DNA of 64,000 nucleotides from Nageia nagi (lineage: Eukaryota; Pinophyta): NCBI GenBank assembly GCA_050084985.1, contig JBITNC010000001.1, forward strand, positions 15,066,001 through 15,130,000, given 5' to 3'. The first letter of the stretch is position 1, and the number at the start of each line of letters is the position of its first letter. The notes under the pieces are model-generated. The model was not told where the DNA came from, searched no databases, and worked only from the letters and a program-made list of their open reading frames with translations. Of this stretch, positions 35,031 to 46,954 are shown piece by piece. Position numbers and translations under genes: made by a program.

Positions 35031-37096
35031 TACTAAAATATTTCTCTAGATTTATTTTTAATACTTACGAGCAAAAGAATGACTATTGACACCTAAAAGT
35101 GGTCCCCTTAACACAATCTCACTTAGGTTCAACTTTGCACACACATTTAACCATATTTAATCATATTTTAGTCATATTTTATGTCATTATCACATATTTC
35201 TCAGGTTGTATTCTTAAGTTTTATGTTAGGTACACTGAGACAGATTCAACCAATATTCAAGGGGTTAAAAGGTGATATCACACCTGATATAAATGTAAGT
35301 ATCTCAAACATGAGGAAATCATGTCAAGATTACATCTCGATAGCTAGTACCCTACTGTTGGGTATTTCTAAATGTAGCCTATTGAGATTGGAATCTTGTT
35401 ACCACTCGAGTGAATATATGTTATTCACTTTCATGATCAGATGCTTGATTCAACTTCTTATTATCTCTACTATCATTAATCCTTATTGGTGAACATCATT
35501 CCTCAAGAATGTTCACACTCATGCTGATGTTCATACCCACGCTGAGCTCTTAGAGATCCACACCCACTTGGTGTTTCTTTTGAAGTTGGCCTTGGGATTT
35601 GCATAGTAAGATCATCACTCTTCTATAAGTTCATCTTTCATATCCTTGACATTGACACAGGTAAGGAAATATAGGTATTTATCTTTCATTTGATTCATTT
35701 CTTTTTAGTGTGTCTAGCTTCATTTTACATCTTGACATCAATGTAAATTCATTATTTTATTACTGCATTGTTGAATTCCCTTACTCATGTATGTTTATTT
35801 GAGTTAATTAGCATAGATAAAGCATATAATAAATATTTATGTGATTTTAGTTAATTTAGAGTAAATACCTGGGTGACCAAAACACATATCAACATATTGG
35901 TGCCCACCTTTCATGGTTTTTTCTTTTTCTTAATAAGGGTTAGAATAAAGTTATTTTCGAACCTACAATTCTACTATGTTGTCAAATGTATTCAAGGTTT
36001 TGTTTACACACTATATTCCTAAAGCATTTTTTGTTATTAACAATGAAAATACACATCTTAATACTAACTATGTAGCCAAGAAAACTCCAAAGAGAAGAAA
36101 AATTGGTATACCTAAAGTGGTTCAAAGGCGAAGTGAAAGAATTCACACTAAATAACCATCTACTTATGTATAAGGGTAGATAACCAAAGAATCTACCAAT
36201 AGTGCTTAAGATCAGGAGAGTTCTGTAGATAGCTTTGATATTTCAACTAAGATAATAAATCAGATTGTTAATTCAGATAATATAGGATACCAGACTCCTC
36301 CAAATCAATAACCTTTTATTGCAACTGAAGAGGAGATCATTGCCTGATTAAGTGATGATGAGATATTCAACAAGGATATGAGTTCCAACGAGAATAAGCA
36401 TAGGTTCATCAAGCTTATTAGTGGATTAACATTTGAGAAAAATGCTTATGTAGTGGATAATCTTGAATATGGAGAAGTATCAAAACACCACAAGCTATAT
36501 TATTGTAAGAGGTATAAGCAGAATATTCTTCTTGATGACATGAATCTTACACCTCAAAATACAAATTTGGGATTATTTGAAAATAGGTTCGCACCCATAC
36601 CAAATGTTTTCCCATTTTTCCTTCCAAAATATGATGTAAATTCAACATTAATGCAAGTGCCAACCCTAGCACATGCACTAAGTTTTAGATATAATTAACA
36701 GCTCCAATAGTTCCTCTAGTGGTTCCTGTGATGGATATAGATTAGGGACATAAGCAAGAGATCATCAATTGAATCAATAACATTACTGAAAAGCTTGATC
36801 AACTTACTATGTTGAAAGATTTGCTTCATTAAAAAGCTCAAGTTGATAATATAGTTTAGCTGATGATGATAATGGTCCAATCACATATGTTGAACATAAT
36901 AGAGAGGATGAACAGGTTCCAGATTTTGATGAAGATACAAATATTTTTGTTGAGGATAAATGTGAACAAGAAGATCCTACAAATTATGAGGAAATCAATA
37001 AACTTCTAGTAGATGTTGATACACCATGTACAAATTAGTTATAAGAAGATAACAAGATCAAAATAAAATTTCTTCATTCAGTCAATGATCATGCAA
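35031..37096 (+). pseudogene. 5' end of a decayed plus-strand retroelement (leader and gag-like frame)
   Basis: A TATCAACA end at about 35886-35893 is followed by TTGGTGCCCACC (35897-35908), which resembles a lysine-tRNA-type primer site. From ATG 35979 a basic stretch (KKTPKRRKIGIPKVVQRRSE) opens a broken frame. A 106-codon open stretch follows at 36378-36698 and an acidic one at 36890-37020 (EDEQVPDFDEDTNIFVED). These look like pieces of one decayed gag or pre-gag protein, family not recognised. The copia element inserted at 37097 and split it. 35181-35492 is open but sits in the LTR-like part and is probably chance. Confidence 0.4.
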
Positions 37097-37101
37097 CAAC
37101 A

Positions 37102-39169
37102 TGGACTTCGAGTGACACTGAGAGGGGGGGGTGAATCAGTGTATATAAAAATTATCAATTTAACCTCTTTAAATAGAGATAGATTAAAAGCCAGAGAAAA
37201 TTGAGCAAGCACACCAGTACATCACACAACACCAGATGTAACGAGGTTCACCAGATTGGCTACATCCCCAAAAATGACTGCTTGGACACCAATCCAAATC
37301 TAGCCATTAAAGAAAGCTTACAGATTCACAGCACTAATTGTGAAGGGTAGCACCAACTACCACTTTGCAAATAGTAGCACCTACTGCTTGGAGCACCAAC
37401 TCCAGCTCTCAAGCACCCACTTGAGACAACATTCAAAAAGGAGGAAAGAATACAATTCTAGAAGACCCTCAATGGTCTAGCTCTAATGTTCACTGTTTTA
37501 TCTCTACACACAGCTCCAAAGTAACACACTTAAACAATCACACTCCTATCTGCATATTCGTTTGCTCACTTCACGTTCTCCTGATACTCCCCTCTTCCAC
37601 ACTATTCACTCCACTCTCACCCTTCTCTACGAGCACTTCACTTCACTCCACTCTGGCCCTTCACTATACACTCTTCTCTTAGCGCTCTTACCACCACTAT
37701 CACACTACTCTGCTCGCCCTTCTTTTCTTCATCTACAATCCACACTGTTCGTACTTTCCTGCAACCGTTACACATCAAAAAAGCCCCTCACGAAACTGTT
37801 CCTGTCATGACACATTACCAATAATAAACTGAAAAGGAATCTTTATTTGTAATTGCTTCTGCACTAAAGAGAGTTCATTATCTGAGTCTGCAACTGCTGT
37901 AACTGATGAACGCTCCTCTTGCTCAAACATAGTTGTTCAGACAAATGTAGCTCTTTCTCCACTGATTTCAGAGATTTGACAGTATCTAATTATTTTTGAT
38001 AATTCTGGACTCTTTTCTTCTTCATAATGGTATTTCTGATAATTTTGGACTCTTTTCTTCTTCATAATGGTATTTCTGATAATCTTGGACTCTTTGTCTC
38101 ACTTACCAGATGTTTATTGTATACATCATGATGTCATCATCTCTGGACTCCGGAAGTAGAGTAAAATGCTTCCTGCATGATGTCATCATCTCTAGACTCC
38201 GGAAGAGAGTTCCAATGTATCTGCGTGGCTTTTCAAACTTTTCAACACCTACACTATGATGTCATCATCTCTGAACTCCGGAAGAGAGTTCCAAGGTATC
38301 TTTGTGGCCTTCTGGACTTTTCAACACTAACACCATGATGTCATCATCTTCGAACTCCGAAAGAGAGTTCTAAGGTATCTTCATGGCCTTCCGAACTTTT
38401 CAACACTAACATCATGATGTCATCATCTTCGGACTCTGAAAGAGAGTTCCAAGGTATCTTCGTGGCCTTCCAGAATTTACCAAAATGCGACTATCTTATC
38501 CTTTGTGACATCATCCTTTTAATCTGGAACATTTTACTTCTGGAACATTTACTTTATGGACTCTGAATTTTCAATCTTTCTTTGCTGATCTCATCTCTGC
38601 ATTTCAGAATGCTTTACTCACCGGCTATTTGATCACTCTTTGCTGACCTCATCATCTCTAGAACCCAGTTCTATTAAAGAATGTGAACATCATTCTCCCC
38701 GTGACGTCATCTCTTACTTCTGGAATGTTTTACTCGCTAGCTCTGGCTCTTTTAGTTGCCCCTTGCTGACCTCATCACTTCCAGGATCCGGGCTCATTCA
38801 AAAATGTGAACGTTGTTCTCCTCGTGATGTCATCTTCATATTTTCGGAATGCTCTACTTCCAGAATACTTAATTAACTGGTTTTGGCCCCTTTAATTTCT
38901 CTTTGCTGACCTCACCTTCTCTAGAACCCGAGCTTTTCCACAACTCTCACCTTATCCGAAACCCAAACTTTTCACAACTCTCACCTTCTCCAGAACCTGG
39001 ACTTTTCAACAACTCTCACCTTCTCCGAAACCTGAACTTTTCAACAATTGAGCTTTATCATTTCATTTCAGAACGTCATCCTGGGGATCTTAAAATGAAC
39101 TCATACTACTGCGCGAAGACACAGCCAAAACAACGTGTTGACAACAATGACAATCATCCATGCTCAATA
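37102..39169 (-). repeat. 3' LTR of the copia element, 2068 bp
   Basis: In transcription order, U3 comes first (39169 to about 38480, the block shared with the gypsy LTR). Next is a tandem array of 79-bp units (38130-38474), then a unique R/U5 part (38125 to 37102). TGACGTCA is intact at 38702-38709. The open frames at 37562-37810, 38640-38876 and 38903-39205 lie in non-coding LTR and are not genes. Confidence 0.92.
38130..38474 (-). repeat. 79-bp tandem array in copia LTR
   Basis: GATGTCATCATCT starts at 38130, 38179, 38258, 38337 and 38416: one 49-base step, then steps of exactly 79. Each unit holds a TGACGTCA derivative, a TCCGGA-type pair (GGACTCCGGAAG) and GAGAGTTCCAAGGTATCT. Confidence 0.9.
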
Positions 39170-39183
39170 ATCTCCCCCTTTGG
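39170..39183 (-). other. Polypurine tract of the copia element
   Basis: The minus strand reads CCAAAGGGGGAGAT immediately before the 3' LTR, the typical copia tract. Confidence 0.9.
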
Positions 39184-39524
39184 AATTGTTGGCAACACCA
39201 CTTGATCAGACACCAACATCGGGACTTTTCTCTCCTCGTTTGTCAACAATAACAAAGGGCATTTACAGACTCCCCCTGAGTCCATATATGACATTCTCAG
39301 GAAATTAGTAGTATGCGCACAAAAATAAGATACACAGAAGCAATATAGGAAAGAAAAAATAAACACTCCCCTGAGAATGTGACGTCCAGAACTAGCTAAT
39401 GCTTGGGAAGGACAACAACTCCTAGCTTGTTTCAAAGATTTTCGAAGATGTCTTTGGGTAAAGGCTTTGTAAAGATGTCTGCTACTTGCTCTGTGGTTGG
39501 AACAAAATCCAACTATACTTCTCC
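39184..39524 (-). other. Copia 3' untranslated stretch
   Basis: Between the RNase H stop and the polypurine tract. The first part (39430-39524) is decayed RNase H C-terminus. A 93-codon open stretch at 39154-39435 crosses the LTR edge and is unlikely to be real. Confidence 0.6.
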
Positions 39525-41366
39525 TTACGCCACTCTTTCTTTTAGAAAGTGATATCTGATTGCTATATGCTTTGTTCGTGAGTGCATAATAGGATTTTTT
39601 GAGATATTGATTGCACTTGTGTTATCACACAGAACTGATATGGGCTCGTTAATCTGTATACCAAAATCTTTTAGCATCTGCTTCATCCATAGAATCTGTG
39701 TGCAGTAAGAAGTTACTGCTATATACTCTGCTTCTGCTGTAGATAGGGATACTGAGTCTTGTTTTTTACTGTGCCATCCAACAAGATTATTACCCAAATA
39801 AAATGTTCCTCCACTGGTGCTCTTCCTATCATCCATGCATCCTGCCCAGTCTGCATCTGAAAAGGTAGTAAGTGTAAAGTCCTTTCCTCTAGGATACCAT
39901 AAACCATATTCTACTGTACCTTTGAGATATCTAAATATTCTCTTTACTGCAGTAACATGTGTTTCTTTGGGATTTGCTTGAAATCGAGCAACCATACATA
40001 CTGCTTGAAGAATATCTGATCTAGTAGCTGTCAAATATAATAAACTTCCAATCATTGACCTATATTATGTTTGATCTACTATTGGTGCTTTATCATCCTT
40101 GCTTAATTTGCAGCCTGTCGTCATAGGGGTGCTCACAGGTTTACAGTCTTCCATGGTAAACTTCTTCAGCATCTCCTTAACATACTTGGTTTGAGAAATG
40201 AACATGCCATTCTTCAGCTGATTGATTTGTAGGCCAAGAAAGAATGCAAGCTCACCTATCATAGACATCTCGAATTCTATTTGCATGTTGTCAGCAAGAT
40301 TTTTACATAGCTCATTCTTACTTCCTCCAAAGATTATATCATCTACATAGACAACAACAATTAGCTGATTTTCCTTTTCTGATTTAATGTATAAATTGCT
40401 ATCCACCATTCCTTTTCTAAAGCCTTGCTGCTAAAGATATGTATCAAGTCTGGAGTACCATGCTCGAGGTGCCTGTTTTAAACCATACAGAGCCTTCTTT
40501 AGTTTGCATACCAGATTAGGATTCTCTCCCAATTGGAAACCATCTGGCTGTTCAATATAGACTTCTTCCTCAATTTTGCCATTTAGAAAGGCTGATTTTA
40601 CATCCATTTGATAAACTTTAAAGTTTTTATACACTGCAAAAGCTAAAAACATGCGAATAGCTTCTAATCTGGCCATAGGTGCAAAAGTTTCTTCAAAATC
40701 AATTCCTTCAACTTGAGCATATCCCTTGCAAACAAGTCTAGCTTTATTTCGAACCACTATCCCATCTTCATTCAACTTATTATGAAAAATCCACTTTGTG
40801 CCAATCACATTTTTGTTGGCTGGTCTAGGAACGAGTTCCCATGTTTCATTCTTTTCAATTTGAGTGAGTTCTTCCTCCATTGCTTTCATCCAGCTTTCAT
40901 CTTGGCTAGCTTCTGAGACATTTTTAGGCTCTATACTGGATAGGAGAGAATAGGTGCTTGAAACCCCTTTGTGAGTTTGGATGCTTGTATGAAACTCACC
41001 GATGATTTGCTCTTGTGGGTGATCCTTGTGCCATCTATTTGGTGGAGTTTTTGAATTTTCATCTTCTTTCGACTCATTTTCTGAAACACCATTTGAGTTA
41101 CTTGGTGAATTTGAATCTTTTGGTTTCTTTACTTGTGATTGCTGTACAGGAGGCTTAGATTTGTTTTTATTCTTTTTGTCTTCTTTAATTGAATCTTGAT
41201 AGGCAGGAAGATCATCATCATCATTTCTCTCGGGGAAGATCTCTTTGCTCATCAACGCGAACATCAGCACTATCAACGATTGTTTTTGTCCTTTTATTGT
41301 AACACCTGTATGCTTTGCTCTTCGAAGAGTAACCAAGAAAGATACCTTCATCAGATCTATCCTCAA
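39525..41366 (-). pseudogene. Copia reverse transcriptase and RNase H
   Basis: All three open stretches (40431-41366, 40065-40409, 39525-40055) are in the same frame, separated by two stops. RT opens with [20 protein letters not shown] and [11 protein letters not shown], continues with [20 protein letters not shown] and [14 protein letters not shown], and has the catalytic VYVDDIIFGG near 40330-40350. RNase H has the Asp of FSDADWAGC, the Glu of STAEAEYIA and the Asp of CDNTSAI, so its catalytic set is complete. The first ~150 residues (about 40930-41366) are the variable, Lys/Ser-rich stretch that links integrase to RT. Only the stop codons disable it. Confidence 0.92.
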
Positions 41367-42500
41367 ACTTTCCTAAATTTTCTTCTATTCTCTTGATATA
41401 GCATTTGTTGCCAAAGATCCTGAAGTGCCTCACTGTAGCTCTTCTTCCAAACCATAATTCATATGGTATTCTATCCTCATGTGGTTGCATCATACATCTG
41501 TTTTGAATATGCACTGCAGTATGCACTGCTTCTTTCCAGAACCTATCAGCAACCTTGCTTTCTATCAGCATGGTTCGAGCCATTTCTTGTACTGCTCTAT
41601 TTTTTCTTTCAACTACTCCATTTTGTTGAGGATTTCTAGCTGCAGAGAATTGTCTTTTAATTCCGTGTTGTATGCAAAACTTAGTAAACTCATCAAAAGT
41701 GAACTCACCTCCTCTGTCTGAGCAAAGACATTTAATTCTCCTCTCTATCTGATTTTCTACTTGATTTTTAAATGCTTTGAACATTTCAAAAGCTTCAGAT
41801 TTATTTTTAAAAATTGCACCCAAGCCATTCTTGAATAATCATCTATGAACAGAATAAAATACTTATCTCCATTGAAGCTTTGTGTTCTCATTGGTTCGCA
41901 TAGGTCGGTGTGTACGATTTCCAATGGTTTGCTTGTGTGATATTCTTTCACTTTGAACTTTGCCCGAGTTTGCTTTCCCTTTTGGCATGAATCACAAATA
42001 TCATTTGCTGGTGTGCTGATACTGGGCATATCTCTTACTGCTCTTTTTGAGCAAATGTTCATCAAGTTTTTAAAACAGATGTGTCCCAATCTCTTATGCC
42101 ATAGCCAATCATCACTCTCCTTGCCTAGAAGACATGATCCCTCTGAAATATCTGATAAGGTGTATAAATTGCCACAGGTTCTTGTACCAACTGCTACAAG
42201 TCTACCACTATTTGCCCTTCGGATCTCACAGCCATGCTTTTTGAAAATTACATCATGTCCTTTGTCACATATTTGACTGACGCTCAACAAATTATGCTTC
42301 AGTCCCACAACAAATAATACCTCTTCGGATCTGATGTTTCTGTCATTTATTTTGACTGTCCCTTTGCCGATAATCTGTGCACCATCATTATTTCCAAATC
42401 TTACTGACCCACCTTCATATTCCTATAGTTTTTGAAATTTCTTCTTGTCACCTGTCATGTGACTTGAGCATTCGCTGTCTAATATCCATGGTGATGGTTT
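41221..42500 (-). pseudogene. Copia protease end, pre-integrase and integrase
   Basis: The protease active-site segment WILDSECSSHMTGD lies near 42450-42490 (Gly of the usual D-S-G-C/A-S replaced by Glu). Then come HNLLSVSQICDKGHDV, the pre-integrase zinc finger (WLWHKRLGHICFKNLM, CDSCQKGK), and the integrase core with HTDLCEPM and FIDDYSR. A shift near 41820 leads to the second core part with SDRGGEF and NGVVERKN, which supplies Asp and Glu. Downstream is the FGNKCYIKR and [14 protein letters not shown] region. Two frameshifts flank the second open stretch. Confidence 0.9.
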
Positions 42501-42639
42501 GTCTTGAGCTTTTAATGCTATTTGAACGATTAAGGACTCTTTATACTCTTTGAGTTTCTCCTTTTCTTTCCAGACTTGTTTTTTATTATTCTTTTCTACT
42601 TCCCGTGGATGACTGCTTTGAAACTATTTATTCTGTCTT

Positions 42640-44366
42640 ATGGAAGGAAATTATCTCGGTGGAAAGAACCTCATGCCATGATTATTTCTGTAGAATCGGG
42701 CAATGTGTCCATATTCATGACAGTTGTAACACTCAACCGGATACTCCATTAGTGGGCCGAATGCATTCCTAGTAACAAAGGTTCTTGGAGTGATATTATA
42801 CTTACATTCAGAAATTTTGTTTCCATACGCATTGCATTTGAAATAGTATCCATTGAAGGGATGGATGTATCTATTATATTGCTGAGTACTTCTTGGTCCT
42901 GCATAGGGTCTTCTTCTGGAATGCACTTGAGTGAAGCCATCATCCTCTAGTCCTGAGCTATCTTCCTTCTTCTTGGTTTCTTTTATGTTTTCCCTTTTAT
43001 GTCATTGGAAGATTGTCCTTGTTCATATCCCAGACTAGATTTATCAGAAAACATTCTTTGACTGTTAATGATTTCACTGAGTTTAGTCGACCTTCCTTCT
43101 AGATATTCAAAAGAGCTGATTCTCTTGGTGACTTCCTCTAGTTGCATATGTAGCCCAGTTATTTCTTCTTCAAGCTTACTGCAATTTTTAACTTTCACAA
43201 GAAGCTGTTCCTCTAAACTCTCATTTATCCTCTTAGATTCTTCAACTTCTATTTTTAAGGTTTCTATAATATTACTTGCATCATCAAACCTTTTTGAGAG
43301 TTTCTTATTTTTCTTTACTTCTTTATTCAGTTCATTCAATGCGGTCATTAGTTCTTCTTCAAGATCAATCTCAATCTCATAGTCATTTTCTTCATCTGTC
43401 TCTTCCTTTTTATGTTCTTGGGCATTTTGATTATCTTCATTCAGTTTCTCTTCAAATTCCATAAACAATGCTCCATTGTATTCTTTTTCTGATTCATTAC
43501 TAGAATCATTATCAGTGGAGCCTTTATTTCTGGATATGAAGCTCTGTCTATTTGACCTTCTATTTCGAACATGAGATTTCATTTTGTGGTTTTTCTCAAA
43601 ATATGATTCCTGATCATCTTTATCAGTTTTTCTATATGGACATTTTGAAATGAAATGACCAATACCACCAAGTTAAAACATTTAAACGGTAGCTTGCCTT
43701 CATATTTACCTTTTCCCCTTTTGAGCTTTCTAACAAAATTTGCTTCTGCTCCATTAGATTGTTCCTCATCGTCAGAATCTATTTTAGCTTTGGTACTGTT
43801 GTTAGCTTTAAACGTTGCTTCCTTTTCTGAATGCTTTGCTTTTCTGATCCTCATTTCATAAGCAGTCAGCGATCCATGCATTTCATCCATGCTGAAAGTT
43901 TTCAAATTTTTTGCTTCTTCAATAGCAGACACCTTTGAATCAAAGCGAGATGTGAGAGATCGCAGTACCTTTTTCACGATGACATGATCTTCAATTTCTT
44001 CCCAAGACCTCTGATTGCATTAGTAATTTCATTTACTCTCAACATGTATGCTTCGATGGTTTCATCTTCATTCACCTTTAGAACTTCGAATTGAGCTCTA
44101 TAAGTTTGGAGTTTTGCTTCCTTTACTTTATCATCACCTTCGTGAATGCTCTTCAACTTATTCCATATTTCTTTTGCAGATTTGCATGCCATAACTTTCA
44201 CCAGTTCACTGTCCACTAGACCACACATTAGAGCATTTATTGCTTTTGTGTCACATTCAAATGCTTTTCTTTCTACTTCATCTGATGGACCTGTAGGGGG
44301 AGGAGTGTAACCCCTTTTAACAGCATCCCAAGTACCAAAACCCAATGCACTGAGATAAGTCTTCAT
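42640..44366 (-). pseudogene. Copia gag with coiled coil and zinc knuckles
   Basis: Start chosen at ATG 44366, about 130 bases inside the primer site. Residues 1-130 are the copia gag helical domain (WDAVKRGY, AKEIWNKLKSIHEGDDKVKE, LQTYRAQFEVLKVNEDETI). The second piece (43579-43977) has MDEMHGSLTAYEMR and ends in a first knuckle beginning KCFN, finished in another frame. The third piece (42983-43582) is a clear coiled coil of about 110 residues (LEEELMTALNELNKEVKKNK onward). The last (42651-42926) holds a second knuckle, CYNCHEYGHIARFY, with the final Cys changed to Tyr. Three frameshifts separate the pieces. Coiled-coil gags are known in Sireviruses. Confidence 0.85.
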
Positions 44367-44494
44367 TCGAATTTTCTAGAAAGCATAATTGTTTACATCA
44401 AAGAGAGGTGCTTTGTTAGATGAGAAACCTTCTCTGCTTGCCATAGTGCCACTACCAGGATCTCCTTAGCTGTTATAGCCTAAGTAGGAACCTT

Positions 44495-44506
44495 GCTCTG
44501 ATACCA
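44495..44506 (-). other. Initiator-Met primer-binding site of copia
   Basis: The minus strand reads TGGTATCAGAGC, five bases inside the LTR edge. Confidence 0.93.
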
Positions 44507-44511
44507 ATTGT

Positions 44512-46577
44512 TGGACTTCGAGTGACACTGAGAGGGGGGGTGAATCAGTGTATATAAAAATTATCAATTTAACCTTCTTAAATAGAGACAGATTAAAAGC
44601 CAGAGAAAATTGAGTAAGCACACCAGTACATCACACAACACCAGATGTAATGAGGTTCACCAGATTGGCTACATCCTCGAAAATGACTGCTTGGACACCA
44701 ATCCAAATCCATCCATTAAAGAAAGCTTACAGATTCATAGCACCAACTATGAAGGGTAGCACCAACTACCACTTTGCAAATAGTAGCACCTACTGCTTGG
44801 AGCACCAACTCTAGCTCTCAAGCACCCACTTGAGACAACATTCAAAAAGGAGGAAAGAATACAGTTCTAGAAGACCCTCAATGGTCTAGCTCTAATGTTC
44901 ACTATTTTATCTCTGCACACAGCTCCAAAGTAACACACTTAAACAATCACACTCCTATCTACATATTCATTTGCTCACTTCACGTTCTCCTGATACTCCC
45001 CTCTTCCACACTATTCACTCCACTCTCGCCCTTCTCTACGAGCACTTCACTTCACTCCACTCTGGCCCTTCACTATACACTCTTCTCTTAGCGCTCTTAC
45101 CACCAATATCACACTACTCTGCTTGCCCTTCTTTTCTTCATCTACAATCCACACTTTTTGTACTTTCCTGCAACCGTTACACATCAAGAAAGCCCCTCAC
45201 AAAATTGTTCCTATCATGACACGTTACCAACAACAAACTAAAAAGGAATCTTTATTTGTAACTGCTTCTGCACTAAAGAGAGTTCATTATCTGAGTCTGC
45301 AACTGCTGTAACTGATGAATGCTCCTCTTGCTCAAACATAGTTGTTCAGACAAATGTAGCTCTTTCTCCACTAATTTTAGAGATTTGACAGTATCTGATT
45401 ATTTCTGATAATTCTGGACTCTTTTCTTCTTCATAATGGTATTTTTGATAATTCCGAACTCTTTTCTTCTTCATAATGGTATTTCTGATAATCTCAAACT
45501 CTTTGTCTCGCTTACTGGATGTTTATTGTATACATCGTGATGTCATCATCTTCGAACTTCGGAAGTAGAGTAAAATGCTTCCCGCATGATGTCATCATCT
45601 CCGGACTCCGAAAGAGAGTTCCAATGTATCTGCATGGCTTTTCGAACTTTTCAACACCTACACCGTGATGTCATCATCTTCAGACTCCAGAAGAGAGTTC
45701 CAAGGTATCTTCATGGCCTTCTGGACTTTTCAACACTAACACTATGATGTCATCATCTCCGAACTCCAGAAGAGAGTTCTAAGGTATCTTCGTGGCCTTC
45801 CAAACTTTTCAACACTAACATCATGATGTCATCATCTCCGGACTCCGGAAGAGAGTTCCAAGGTATCTTCATGGCCTTCCAAACTTTACCAAAATGTGAC
45901 TATCTTATCCTCTATGATGTCATCCTTTTAATCCAGAACATTTTACTTCCAGAACATTTACTTTATGGACTCCAGATTTTCAATCTTTCTTTGCTGATCT
46001 CATCTCTGCATTTCAGAATGCTTTACTCACCAGCTATTTGATCACTCTTTGCTGACCTCATCATCTTCGGAACCTAGTTCTATTAAAGAATGTGAACATC
46101 ATTCTCCCTATGACATCATCTCTTGCTTCTGAAATGTTTTACTCGCTGGCTCTGGCTCTTTTAGTTGCCCCTTACTGACCTCATCACTTCCAGGATCAGG
46201 CTCATTCAAAAATGTGAACGTTGTTCTCCTCATGATGTCATCTTCATATTTCTGGAATGCTCTACTTCTAGAATACTTAATTAACTGGTTCTAGCCCCTT
46301 TAATTTCTCTTTGCTAACCTCACCTTCTCTGGAACCCAGGCTTTTCCACAACTCTCGCCTTCTCCGGAACCCGTACTTTTCACAACTCTCACCTTCTCTG
46401 GAACCCATACTTTTCAACAATTCTCACCTTCTCCGGAACCCAAACTTTTCAACAACTGAGCTTTATCATTTCATTTCGAAATGTCATCTCGGGGATCTTA
46501 AAATGAACTCATACTATTGCATGAAGACACAGCCAAAACAACGTGTTGACAACAATGACAATCATCCATGCTCAACA
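44512..46577 (-). repeat. 5' LTR of the copia element, 2066 bp
   Basis: Same architecture as the left copy, including the 79-bp array (starts at 45539, 45588, 45667, 45746, 45825). Most differences from the left copy are C/T or G/A. The open frames at 44971-45219, 45823-46041 and 46311-46598 are non-coding LTR. Confidence 0.92.
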
Positions 46578-46582
46578 CAACA

Positions 46583-46954
46583 AATAAGAGTATCCTAGAA
46601 AAAATAAAATATTACACATGGTTACTTCAAAAATTTCAAAATAATTATACAACCAAGACATGATTATTTTAGATCAAGAATAAGTAACCAGTCCATTGCA
46701 CTCAAATATATGAGCAAAAATATTAGGATGAAGAAGTAGATAGACTTCTTGCCCAAGCTATGCAACCAATCCCTATATGGACTCGAGAAGAAAATGACAT
46801 CAAATGCATAGAAATCCTAAAGTGCAATAGGAAAAAAATGATATTGATGTCTCATACTAAAAGAGAATGGTTTTTCTTATTCATATTACATAATATCATT
46901 CATGATAGGGATGATAAAATAGGAGCTTTTAAAGTCTTCAAGCCTAGACAATAA
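46583..46954 (+). pseudogene. Continuation of the split plus-strand retroelement
   Basis: Removing the copia element and one copy of CAACA joins this to 37096. A 64-codon open stretch at 46760-46954 (QPIPIWTREENDIKCIEILK onward) leads into the dispersed gag-like repeat. Family not recognised. Confidence 0.4.

Larger units (their letters stand above)
37097..46582 (-). mobile_element. Ty1/copia retrotransposon, nearly intact, with target duplication
   Basis: LTRs of 2068 and 2066 bp (37102-39169, 44512-46577) flanked by CAACA at 37097-37101 and 46578-46582. The primer site is next to the right LTR and the polypurine tract next to the left, so the element is on the minus strand. The order gag, protease, integrase, RT, RNase H is that of Ty1/copia. 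The gag has a coiled-coil segment and two zinc-knuckle regions, which recalls Sirevirus-type gags. Coding is broken by only a few shifts and stops. Its LTR U3 is homologous to the U3 of the Tat-like gypsy element, see findings. Confidence 0.93.

Noticed and set aside
37562-37810. 82-codon frame also present at 44971-45219
   Set aside because: Conserved only because both are copies of the same copia LTR; no start context or homology argues for a gene.
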